Position numbers and translations under genes: made by a program. This document shows positions 49,979-59,274 of a DNA stretch of 64,000 nucleotides, piece after piece. This DNA is from Flavobacteriaceae bacterium (GTDB lineage: Bacteria > Bacteroidota > Bacteroidia > Flavobacteriales > Flavobacteriaceae): contig CANGUZ010000001.1 of the NCBI GenBank assembly GCA_947457255.1, forward strand, positions 62,001 through 126,000. Direction: 5' to 3'. Numbering within the stretch: the first letter of the stretch is position 1; the number at the start of each line of letters is the position of its first letter. The notes under the pieces are model-generated. The model saw only the letters and a program-made list of their open reading frames with translations, made no database searches and had not been told where the DNA came from.

Positions 49979-51940
49979 TTATAAATTAGGTAAATATTGT
50001 AAAGGAAGAATAAGCGTAGCTCTAGTACCCTTTACCTCGCTGTTCTCTTCTATTTGTTCTATAGAAACTGTAGCTTCTTGTGAAGTTGAAGTCTCCATCA
50101 TTTCTAACCTTTTTCTAGTAATATCAAGCGCCATTGATTTGTGCATAGAAATCTTTTTTTCTTTTAACTCCTTAGATACATTTATACCTATGCCATTATC
50201 AGTAACAACGCAAACCAAACATTGATTTTCTATTTTAAAATCAACTACTATTAGTCCTGTATTTACTTTAGAGTTGACTCCATGAATGATTGCATTTTCT
50301 ATAAAAGGTTGTAATAATATTGGAGGTAGAGCAACATCATCATCTATATCGCTACTTTTATTTATAATAAATTGAAAAGACCCATTAAATCGCAATTGCT
50401 CTAATTCAAGGTAATTTTGTAAACTTTCTATTTCTTTATCAATCGGAATAAGTGTTTCCTTTGAATATTCTAATGTTAAACGCATCAATTTAGAAAATTT
50501 TGCCAGATAAATAATTGCCGCCTCAGTACTATTTTTTACAATAAAACTTGAAATAGAACCTAGACAATTAAAAATAAAATGGGGGTTCATTTGCAAGTGC
50601 AAGGCTTTTTGCTCATAGACAGCTAATTCTTTTTCCAGAGTTAACTTTTTCTTCAAAACGGATTTATTATAAATTAAAAACAAAATACCACAAACAAATA
50701 GAACTAAAAAAGCAGCAAAAGCTATTTTTATCTTATTGAGCTTAGCCTCTTGTTTATACTCTAAATCTTTTTTAAATTGTGCTTCTTGTTGTAACATTTC
50801 TTTTCGATCAAAATCGTAATTCATTTCAGCACGAATAGTACTTTTTACCGTTTCTGCATTGGCAAGACTATCCTTAGCAATACTATATAGTTTGTAGTGT
50901 TTTAATGACGCAGCAAGATTATTCTGCTTTTCATAAATTTCACTTAATGATTTCTCAAAAGATTGTATTTTATCTAAGACGTTCAATTCTTTGGCAATAT
51001 TCAATGCTTTACTAATATACTCCAATGCTAATTTATTATTATTTTGCTCGAAATAAATAGTCCCCAATAGCGCATAAGAATCAGCAATCATAAATTTATT
51101 TTCAACAATTGTAAAAAAATCTAATGCCTTTTTAGAATAATCAATAGCTTTTTCATTTTGATTTACAATTTTGTAGTACAATCCATAATTATAAAACAAT
51201 TCAGCCAATCCATATGGATTTGGATACTTATCAAAATAGTTTTTTGATTTATTAAAATATTCTAATCCCTTAGGAAAATCTTTAAGATTTAAATAAACTA
51301 ATCCAATATTATTATTTGTAGTCCCAATATTTTTGTCATTTAACTTTTCTTGAATACTTAAACACTTTTCATAGTAGCTTAATGATTTAAAAAAATCTCC
51401 TTGTGATTTATAGATTACGCCAATATTATTATAAATTACTGCTTGTTTAATTATATTATTTGTTTTTTGAAAAATTTTTAAAGCTTTAAAATTAAATGAT
51501 AAAGCCTTTGAGTAGTTGCTTTGCTGCATAAAAACAAAACCAATACTACCATAAGCTCTGGCTAAGCCATTTTGTAGTTCAATTTCATTTGACTTAAAAG
51601 ATATTTCGTTTTCAAAAATATGTTGAGCTTTTAAAAAATTATCAAGTGCATTTGAATAATTGCCAAAGATGACATTTGCATTGCCTATATAATGGTAAGC
51701 ATTTCCCTGTTCGATTTTAAAGCCAATTTTACTCGATAAACTCAAGGCCTTATTCGCATAACTTAACATTAACTTTGGATTATTAGCACTGTATTCACTT
51801 GCTAAATTATTAAGTAATTTTGATCTAAGAATATCACTATTTGCATTTTTTAATTGCACATGTAAACTATCAATAGTTTTGTTCTGTGCAGTAATAAAAA
51901 ATGAAGAAATAAAAATAAATAAGAATAACTTTAATCTCAT
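49979..51940 (-). CDS. TPR-containing LytS-type sensor histidine kinase
   Basis: Signal peptide, TPRs, TM, His_kinase motif LHLQMNPHFIFNCLGSISSFI, PPILLQPFIENAIIHGV. Confidence 0.94.
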   Translation of the reverse strand: MRLKLFLFIFISSFFITAQNKTIDSLHVQLKNANSDILRSKLLNNLASEYSANNPKLMLSYANKALSLSSKIGFKIEQGNAYHYIGNANVIFGNYSNALDNFLKAQHIFENEISFKSNEIELQNGLARAYGSIGFVFMQQSNYSKALSFNFKALKIFQKTNNIIKQAVIYNNIGVIYKSQGDFFKSLSYYEKCLSIQEKLNDKNIGTTNNNIGLVYLNLKDFPKGLEYFNKSKNYFDKYPNPYGLAELFYNYGLYYKIVNQNEKAIDYSKKALDFFTIVENKFMIADSYALLGTIYFEQNNNKLALEYISKALNIAKELNVLDKIQSFEKSLSEIYEKQNNLAASLKHYKLYSIAKDSLANAETVKSTIRAEMNYDFDRKEMLQQEAQFKKDLEYKQEAKLNKIKIAFAAFLVLFVCGILFLIYNKSVLKKKLTLEKELAVYEQKALHLQMNPHFIFNCLGSISSFIVKNSTEAAIIYLAKFSKLMRLTLEYSKETLIPIDKEIESLQNYLELEQLRFNGSFQFIINKSSDIDDDVALPPILLQPFIENAIIHGVNSKVNTGLIVVDFKIENQCLVCVVTDNGIGINVSKELKEKKISMHKSMALDITRKRLEMMETSTSQEATVSIEQIEENSEVKGTRATLILPLQYLPNL

Positions 51941-51956
51941 AGTCTAATCATTGTAA

Positions 51957-52028
51957 CAAAATTAAACTTTAGTTTTAAATAATGTAAGATAAATTAGAAT
52001 TCGATTTTTTAATCGAGAATTCGATTTC
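51957..52028 (-). promoter_or_regulatory. Promoter B: -7 TAATTTTG plus upstream direct-repeat operator
   Basis: Minus strand: GAAATCGAATTCTCGATTAAAAAATCGAATTCTAATTTATCT then TAATTTTG (51957-51964); GAATTCGAT at 51997 and 52017 on plus. Confidence 0.72.
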
Positions 52029-52789
52029 AATTTCAAATAATAGAAAATTATTTTGAAAGTATGAACTTTGCAAAAAAATTGTTATTCTCGTTTTTTACCT
52101 ATAATTATTAACTCTTATTTTTTATTTTGAAAAGACAACTTGACAAATAGTAAATTAACTAATGAAAACTATTAATAAATAGTTTTTACATAATTCAGTT
52201 TAAGTTTTAATTGCTATAGTTTTTTAACCCGTTGGGTGAAATTATTTAAAGTAAAATAAATTGAATAAAAAATGTTTAAGAATTTTAGAAATTATAAGTA
52301 CTTTGAATTGTGAATTACCATATAAATTTGGAATTGCCTTAAGTGTAATATGTTTAATTTAGAAGTTTTTTTATTGAGTTTAACAACTGAATTTATTCAG
52401 AATGAACAATAAGCAATAAACTAATATCTTTAGAAATTCAAGAAAAAAAATTGAAACATTATTTCCACAATTTTGTAACCAGTTCAAAATTAGAAACAAT
52501 TATGGTAAATCTTTTCAATTATCAAAAAAAAAAACGAATTTTAGCAAAAAAAAACAGTATTGACATTTATTCAATTCATCAACAAATTTATTATAAATAG
52601 ACCAATAAACAATATTTAGAATCAAATAATTTTAATAAACCCGACGGTTTATTTTATATTAAATTTTGATGACAATATCAATCTTTTTAATTTCTATTGC
52701 ATTTATTAATTGAGTATTTGTTTATTTTTAACCGTGTCGTTTTTCATATATTTTTTATCGCCATCAGTTCTTGAACATCAAGTCAAAAT

Positions 52790-52929
52790 AAATTAAAGAA
52801 CTGAACCAACTTATCGAATCTTCGAGTAAAACTGAAGAAGCCAGTTTATCAAAAGCGGAACCTGTAAAGCTCAGAACAGAATAAATTAAAAGAGACAATC
52901 CACGATTTAAGAAAAAAGAAGATTATTAA
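52790..52929 (+). pseudogene. Degenerate duplicate of the rluF 3' end
   Basis: Ungapped alignment to 43202-43341, 21 mismatches over 140 bp (about 85% identical); internal TAA in the rluF frame. Confidence 0.88.
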
Positions 52930-52952
52930 AATTTCTGAATTATTATAAAATA

Positions 52953-52981
52953 AAAACCCAAGCCTTTTTGTCTTGGGTTTT
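52953..52981. terminator. Terminator hairpin downstream of folD
   Basis: AAAACCCAAG / CTTGGGTTTT 10-bp stem with A/T-rich flanks. Confidence 0.75.
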
Positions 52982-53000
52982 AAATAAATCTAATAGTTCT

Positions 53001-53882
53001 TTACTTTCTACTTCTAATTTTTCGAGCTAACAAGGTGTTTTTCAATAACATTGCAATCGTCATGGGTCCTACTCCACCGGGAACTGGTGTGATAAAGGAA
53101 GATTTCTTGCTTACACTATCAAAATCAACATCGCCGGTAATGACATATCCTTTTGGGTGAGAAGCATCTTCAACTCTGGTGATTCCTACATCAATTACTA
53201 CTACTCCATCTTTTACCATATCGGCCTTTAGATAATTAGGAACTCCAAGTGCTGTAATTATTATATCAGCATTTTTGGTGTATTCTTCAATATTTTTGGT
53301 TCTACTGTGAGTTAATGTTACGGTTGAATCTCCGGGATACCCTTTACGGCTCATCAAGATACTCATTGGTCGTCCTACAATGTGACTACGTCCTATAACT
53401 ACAGTATGTTTACCTGAGGTTTCTACTTTATATCGTTCTAATAATTCCATTATTCCAAAAGGAGTAGCTGGCAAAAATGTTTCCATTTCTAAAGCCATTT
53501 TTCCAAAATTAGCTGGATGAAATCCATCGACATCTTTTTCAGGATCAATTGCCATTAAGATTTTCTCTTCATTGATGTGGTTGGGTAATGGCAACTGAAC
53601 AATATAGCCATCTAAATCGTCATCTTCATTCAACTCCTTAATTTTGTCTAGTAATTCTTCCTCAGAAATATTTTCTGGCAAAGCAACTAGTGTAGACTCG
53701 AAACCAATTTGTTGACATGATTTTACTTTGCTTCCTACATAAGTCAAACTGGCTCCATTGGTACCAACAATAACTGCTGCTAAATGAGGTACTTTTTGAC
53801 CGTCAGCTTTCATTCTTTGAACTTCGGCTGCGATTTCGTTTTTTATATCTTCAGAAGTTTTTTTTCCGTCTAGTAGTTGCAT
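53001..53882 (-). CDS. folD: Bifunctional methylenetetrahydrofolate dehydrogenase/cyclohydrolase
   Basis: [56 protein letters not shown]. Confidence 0.97.
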   Translation of the reverse strand: MQLLDGKKTSEDIKNEIAAEVQRMKADGQKVPHLAAVIVGTNGASLTYVGSKVKSCQQIGFESTLVALPENISEEELLDKIKELNEDDDLDGYIVQLPLPNHINEEKILMAIDPEKDVDGFHPANFGKMALEMETFLPATPFGIMELLERYKVETSGKHTVVIGRSHIVGRPMSILMSRKGYPGDSTVTLTHSRTKNIEEYTKNADIIITALGVPNYLKADMVKDGVVVIDVGITRVEDASHPKGYVITGDVDFDSVSKKSSFITPVPGGVGPMTIAMLLKNTLLARKIRSRK

Positions 53883-53928
53883 TATAGTACAGTAGTTAGT
53901 TGTTTATTGTTGTAGTTAGAACCTGAAA

Positions 53929-55278
53929 TTATCGCATTCCTGGCATACCGCCCTTCATTCCGCTCATCATTTTCATCATATTTTTTCCGCCTGGACCTTG
54001 CATCATTTTCATCATCTTACTCATTTGGTCAAATTGTTTCATTAATTGATTGACTTCTTCAATTTTTCTTCCAGAGCCTTTTGCTATTCTATTTTTTCTT
54101 TTTACATCAATTATAGCAGGCTTACTTCTTTCAATAGGAGTCATAGAATGGATAATTGCTTCAATATGTTTGAAAGCATCATCTTCAATTTCAACATCTT
54201 TCATTGCTTTTGAAGCTCCGGGTATCATTCCTACCAAGTCCTTCATATTTCCCATTTTCTTAACCTGTTGAATTTGAGAAAGAAAATCATCAAAACCAAA
54301 TTCGTTTTTGGCAATTTTCTTTTGAATTTTTCTAGCTTCCTCTTCGTTGAATTGCTCTTGTGCTCTTTCTACCAATGACACAACGTCTCCCATTCCTAGA
54401 ATACGCTCAGCCATACGAGAAGGATAGAAAACATCTATAGCATCCATTTTTTCTCCAGTTCCAACAAACTTAATCGGTTTGTTTACTACCGACTTAATAG
54501 AAATGGCAGCTCCACCTCGAGTATCACCATCTAATTTTGTAAGGATTACTCCGTCAAAATTTAATCTTTCGTTAAAAGCTTTTGCAGTATTTACCGCATC
54601 TTGACCCGTCATAGCATCAACAACAAATAAGGTCTCGTGTGGTTGAATAGCTTTATGAACATTAGCAATTTCGGTCATCATCTCCTCATCTACAGCAAGT
54701 CGACCAGCAGTATCTACAATAACTACATTGTATCCTTTTTCTTTGGCATATTTTATAGCGTTAACTGAGATTTCAACAGGATTGTTATTCCCTAACTCTG
54801 AATAAACCTCAACTCCTATTTGATCTCCAACGACATGTAATTGATTGATAGCTGCAGGTCGATAGACATCGCAAGCTACTAAAAGCGGATTTTTATTCTT
54901 TTTTGTTTTTAGGAAATTAGCCAATTTTCCTGAAAAAGTAGTTTTACCAGAACCTTGTAATCCTGACATTAAAATAACGGTTGGGTTTCCAGAAAGATTA
55001 ACTCCTGAAACATCGCCACCCATTAATTCTGTTAGTTCGTCTTTTACAATTTTAACTAAAAGTTGCCCTGGTTGAAGCGTGGTTAATACATCTTGACCAA
55101 TAGCATTTTCTTTTACTTTGGTTGTAAAATCTTTAGCAGTTTTAAAATTGACATCGGCGTCTAGCAAAGCACGACGTACTTCCTTTAATGTATCGGCTAC
55201 GTTAACTTCAGTTATTTTTCCGTGGCCTTTTAGAATATGAAAGGCTTTATCTAATTTATCGCTTAAATTATTGAACAT
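53929..55278 (-). CDS. ffh: Signal recognition particle protein
   Basis: GLQGSGKTTFSGKLA, DVYRPAAINQL, VDTAGRL, TKLDGDTRGGAA, Met-rich C-terminal M domain. Confidence 0.97.
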   Translation of the reverse strand: MFNNLSDKLDKAFHILKGHGKITEVNVADTLKEVRRALLDADVNFKTAKDFTTKVKENAIGQDVLTTLQPGQLLVKIVKDELTELMGGDVSGVNLSGNPTVILMSGLQGSGKTTFSGKLANFLKTKKNKNPLLVACDVYRPAAINQLHVVGDQIGVEVYSELGNNNPVEISVNAIKYAKEKGYNVVIVDTAGRLAVDEEMMTEIANVHKAIQPHETLFVVDAMTGQDAVNTAKAFNERLNFDGVILTKLDGDTRGGAAISIKSVVNKPIKFVGTGEKMDAIDVFYPSRMAERILGMGDVVSLVERAQEQFNEEEARKIQKKIAKNEFGFDDFLSQIQQVKKMGNMKDLVGMIPGASKAMKDVEIEDDAFKHIEAIIHSMTPIERSKPAIIDVKRKNRIAKGSGRKIEEVNQLMKQFDQMSKMMKMMQGPGGKNMMKMMSGMKGGMPGMR

Positions 55279-55598
55279 AATTTTTTATTTATTGAAGGGC
55301 AAATTTAAGCATTTGATTTTTAAGTTTGAAAGTTATTGTAAATAAAAACCCTGAAAATTATATAACTATTCCCTATAATTATGTAACGTATACTTTGATA
55401 TCTTTTTTGAGCTTTGTATTTCAAAGTGGATGAAATTTAAGCTTAAAATATTTTGAATAATTTATTTATTTTAGAGGTAGGGTTTCCTTTTTTTAAATGT
55501 TTTACAATAAATTATCGATAAAAAGCAAATAAAGTTCAAATCAACGTTGATCTAAACTAAAATCCTTTTTTGCCCAAACTAAGAACTTAACCTAACTT

Positions 55599-56129
55599 AT
55601 GAAAAACATGAACCCTTTTTTAATCTCTATTGTGTTTATTTTCAATAGTTTTATTATGTTTTCACAAGAAAAAAATGTGTTTGATATTGCAAGAAAAGGA
55701 ACACTAATTGAAATTGAAACAATTTATAAAAAGAATCCATCTATTGTAAATACTGTCGACGAAAGAAAATCAAGTCCGTTAATTTTAGCTTGCTACAGAG
55801 CTAATGTACCTGTTGTGTTGTTTCTTGCTGATAAAGTTGCCGATTTAAATTACAATTCAGGAATGGGTTCAGCCTTAATGGCTGCTGTAATGTCCGAAAA
55901 TATTGAAATAGTAGAAAAATTAATTGCTGTTAAAGCCGATTTAAACCAATTTGATTCACAAGGAAAAACAGCATTAATTTATGCTGTTTTCTTTAATAAA
56001 AATGATATTGCTAAACTTTTAATACAAGCTGGCGCTGCTAAAAATCAGAAAGATAGTGATGGAAAAACCGCACTTGATTTTGCAAATTTTAATAAAAACA
56101 CCGAATTAATAATCCTTTTAGATCAATAA
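55599..56129 (+). CDS. Secreted ankyrin repeat protein
   Basis: Signal peptide; repeats 'GMGSALMAAVMSENIEIVEKLIAVKADLNQFDSQGKTALIYAVFFNKNDIAKLLIQAGA'. Confidence 0.88.
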   Translation: MKNMNPFLISIVFIFNSFIMFSQEKNVFDIARKGTLIEIETIYKKNPSIVNTVDERKSSPLILACYRANVPVVLFLADKVADLNYNSGMGSALMAAVMSENIEIVEKLIAVKADLNQFDSQGKTALIYAVFFNKNDIAKLLIQAGAAKNQKDSDGKTALDFANFNKNTELIILLDQ

Positions 56130-56157
56130 AAAATTACAAACCCAAAAATTAAAAAAA

Positions 56158-56937
56158 ATGAAAAAATCTTACCTACTATTAGCAACTTTGGCATTAATGA
56201 ATATTTCATTTGGTCAAATAAAATCAACTGGAGTGGTAACTCTGAAAACGGGAACCAACTTAATGACCGTTAAAATTGATTTAAATCAAACTACTTCAAC
56301 AGCTACAATCACTTTGGTTGGTCCTTCAACAAGATGGTTTACTATTGGGTTTAATGCAACTACTATGGCTTCAAATACTGATTGTTTTACTTCCTCAGGA
56401 ACAACACTCTTAGATCAATACCTTCCCGGAGGTCATCAAGAAGCTAATGATGATACGACTAATAATTTAACAGTTGTTAGTAATACTGTAAGTGGAACTT
56501 CTAGAACAATCGTAGCAACACGAAAATTTAATACAAATGACATCGAAGATTATACTTTTAACTTTGCTTCAAACTCCCTAAACATAATTTGGGCTTATGG
56601 TCCTTCAAACACGATTGATCCTACTGTTGAGCATTCTTCTTTTGGAACAAAAGGTCTTTCTTTTGCTACGTTAGGAACAGAGAACTTTTCTTCTTTAGAA
56701 AAATTGAATATTTATCCAAATCCATCAAACGGAATATTTACCATTACTAAGAACAGTGCTACTCAAATTTCTAAAATTAAAATTTTTGATACCAATGCAA
56801 AATTGATAAAAGAAATTGAATTAGACACAATTAACCAAGAAAATGCTGTAAATTTATCGAGTTTTTCTAAAGGAATATATTTTATGGAAATATCCAACAA
56901 AGAGGATAGAATTGTCAAAAAAATAATACTGAAATAA
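56158..56937 (+). CDS. DOMON-like domain protein with T9SS C-terminal sorting domain
   Basis: DOMON-like RWFTIGFNATTMASNTDCF...DQYLPGGHQEANDDTTNNLTVVSN...RTIVATRKFNTND; C-term NIYPNPSNGIFTITK...GIYFMEI. Confidence 0.85.
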   Translation: MKKSYLLLATLALMNISFGQIKSTGVVTLKTGTNLMTVKIDLNQTTSTATITLVGPSTRWFTIGFNATTMASNTDCFTSSGTTLLDQYLPGGHQEANDDTTNNLTVVSNTVSGTSRTIVATRKFNTNDIEDYTFNFASNSLNIIWAYGPSNTIDPTVEHSSFGTKGLSFATLGTENFSSLEKLNIYPNPSNGIFTITKNSATQISKIKIFDTNAKLIKEIELDTINQENAVNLSSFSKGIYFMEISNKEDRIVKKIILK

Positions 56938-57321
56938 ATGAAAAAAAGTAGAATTATTATATCATTGGTAATCATTTCGCTATTAGGCTTATTTACTTAT
57001 CAATATGTTATGCATGGTGGAGCCAGGGATTTATCAACTGAGAAGGCTGAATTTACTCTTTCCTCTAAATCCATTCTTGATGAGTTTACAACGAATCAAG
57101 AATTATCTAACAAAAAATATCTAGAAAAAGCTGTCGCTATAAAAGGCACTATAACTGATGTAAATTCAACCCAAATAATAGTTGACAACGCTATAATTTG
57201 TATATTAAAAAATCCGAATACTACTTTAGTTATAAATCAAACCGTAACTGTAAAAGGAAGAGTAGTTGGATTTGATGATTTAATGGGAGAATTAAAATTA
57301 GATCAATGTTTTTGTAATTAA
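56938..57321 (+). CDS. Small membrane-anchored OB-fold (tRNA_anti-like) protein
   Basis: N-term TM; AVAIKGTITDVNSTQIIVDNAIICIL...VTVKGRVVGFDDLMGELKLDQC. Confidence 0.75.
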   Translation: MKKSRIIISLVIISLLGLFTYQYVMHGGARDLSTEKAEFTLSSKSILDEFTTNQELSNKKYLEKAVAIKGTITDVNSTQIIVDNAIICILKNPNTTLVINQTVTVKGRVVGFDDLMGELKLDQCFCN

Positions 57322-57334
57322 TAAATAATAGAAT

Positions 57335-58207
57335 ATGAAAATTAAAAACCTTTTTACATTTGCTTTTGTCGTTTTTGGATTGGCTTCAGCCACAGCCCAA
57401 GATAACTTATTAAGCCAACTTGACTCTGTAAAATCTGACAAGAAAGAAATAGAAATTGCTGCTTTCAAAGGATTGCAAATATGCAATATGCAATCAACAA
57501 AATTACCCGTAAAAGGCGAATTTTATTTTCTAGTTTCACATCGATTTGGAGATTTAACAGAAGGAATTAATAATTTCTTTGGTTTAGACCAAGCCTACAC
57601 CAAAATTGGAGGAATTTATGGTGTTGCCAATTGGCTTTCTGTTGGAGCTTCAAGACATACCTATCGCAAAACCTATGAATTAGCTGCAAAATACAAATTA
57701 GCCAATCAAGAAGTTGATGGATTTCCTATTACCATTGTGGGATACAATACCATGGATATTGATAGTGAACTAAAAAAAGACGAATCCTTACCAGGATTGA
57801 AATCTAATCACAGATTTGCTTATACAACACAACTGCTAGTTTCTAGAAAATTCTCAGATTCGTTTTCATTTCAATTAGCGCCTATTTTTGTTCATAAAAA
57901 TTTATATGATGGGATTTTAGATCAAGAAAACACGTTATTGTTAGCCGCTGGAGCTAGATATAAATTATCGAAAAGATTGAGTTTAAATTTAGAATATGCT
58001 GGGCGTGTAAATTTACCGGATGAATTTAAATCGCCATACAGCAACCCACTAACTATAGGCTTAGATATTGAAACTGGTGGACATGTTTTTCAAATGGTAT
58101 TCTCTAATTGTCAGCCTATGAATGATGTAGCCATTTTCACCAACGCGGCAGGTGATTGGAATGGAGGTAGCGTTTATTTTGGATTTAATATGTACAGAGT
58201 TTTTTAA
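57335..58207 (+). CDS. DUF5777 family putative outer-membrane beta-barrel protein
   Basis: Signal peptide ASATAQ; FLVSHRFGDLTEGINNFFGLD; FGFNMYRVF aromatic C-terminus. Confidence 0.85.
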   Translation: MKIKNLFTFAFVVFGLASATAQDNLLSQLDSVKSDKKEIEIAAFKGLQICNMQSTKLPVKGEFYFLVSHRFGDLTEGINNFFGLDQAYTKIGGIYGVANWLSVGASRHTYRKTYELAAKYKLANQEVDGFPITIVGYNTMDIDSELKKDESLPGLKSNHRFAYTTQLLVSRKFSDSFSFQLAPIFVHKNLYDGILDQENTLLLAAGARYKLSKRLSLNLEYAGRVNLPDEFKSPYSNPLTIGLDIETGGHVFQMVFSNCQPMNDVAIFTNAAGDWNGGSVYFGFNMYRVF

Positions 58208-58217
58208 ATAATTAAAT

Positions 58218-58556
58218 ATGAAAAAAATACAAATTTTAGCGATGGTAATAAGTTCTTTATTTATTACTTCATGTGAATCAACAACCTATCAAGATATTTC
58301 GGCTGTTGTTACTAACCCTACTTACTCGAAAAATGTAGAACCCGTAATTTCAACAAAATGTACAGGTTGTCATTCTGGAGGTAATGAGTTTCCTGATTTA
58401 GAAAACTACGACCAAGTAAAAGAATCTTCTAAAACAGGAAAATTATTATGTAAAATAAAAGGAGAGTGTGGGCAAATTATGCCAACAAGTGGTAAAATGC
58501 CACAAGCTACAATAGACATGATACAATTGTGGGCTACAAACGATTATCCAAACTAA
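58218..58556 (+). CDS. Lipoprotein c-type cytochrome
   Basis: Lipobox LFITSCES; single heme motif CTGCH. Confidence 0.88.
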   Translation: MKKIQILAMVISSLFITSCESTTYQDISAVVTNPTYSKNVEPVISTKCTGCHSGGNEFPDLENYDQVKESSKTGKLLCKIKGECGQIMPTSGKMPQATIDMIQLWATNDYPN

Positions 58557-58568
58557 TATATTATAGAT

Positions 58569-59114
58569 ATGAAAAAAGTTGCACTCTTAATCATTTGTTT
58601 TTTTGTTATTAGTCTTGCGTTTTCTCAGAAAATGATTACCCGATCTGGAGAAATCAAGTTTGATGCATCGATGCCCGACCTAGTAGAAATAGCTGCAACA
58701 AACAATACTGTATCCTGTATTTTTGAACAAGCTACTGGCGATTTTGTTGCTTTAGCTTTAATTAAAGCATTTAAATTTAAAGCGCCATTGATGGAAGAAC
58801 ATTTTAATGAAAATTATATGGAGTCTTCAAAATTTCCAAAAGCTACCTTTAAAGGAAAAGTTTTAAATTTTTCGGCTTCAAAATTATCAGCAACAAAAAC
58901 TAGTTATGATTTAGAAGGAGATTTGACGATTCATGGCGTTACTAAAAAAATTAAAACTAAGATTGGACTTATATTAAATGCTGGAAAAATTACTGCTACT
59001 AGTGCCTTTTCTGTAAAAGCTGCCGATTATAAAATAGATATTCCAAATTTGGTTAAAGAAAAGTTTGCTGAGAATATTAAAATTAGTTTAAACTTTGTGC
59101 TAGAAGAAAAATAA
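58569..59114 (+). CDS. YceI family protein
   Basis: Signal peptide; MESSKFPKATFKGKVLN; DLEGDLTIHGVTKKI. Confidence 0.92.
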   Translation: MKKVALLIICFFVISLAFSQKMITRSGEIKFDASMPDLVEIAATNNTVSCIFEQATGDFVALALIKAFKFKAPLMEEHFNENYMESSKFPKATFKGKVLNFSASKLSATKTSYDLEGDLTIHGVTKKIKTKIGLILNAGKITATSAFSVKAADYKIDIPNLVKEKFAENIKISLNFVLEEK

Positions 59115-59274
59115 ATCGATTAAAGAATTAATTTTCAGTTTTAAATTTATTGAACAAACAAAATGAAATAAACGAATTTTATAGCGTAAATACTGCGCTA
59201 AATTCTATTAAAAAAGTGAAAACATACGCACTTAAAAGAACTCCAAATATAAGTTTAAGGGTTAATTTTTAAAA

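Noticed and set aside
51940-53001. Possible CRISPR array or tRNA in the AT-rich gap
   Set aside because: No regularly spaced direct repeats and no cloverleaf-like sequence; only homopolymer runs and the rluF remnant.
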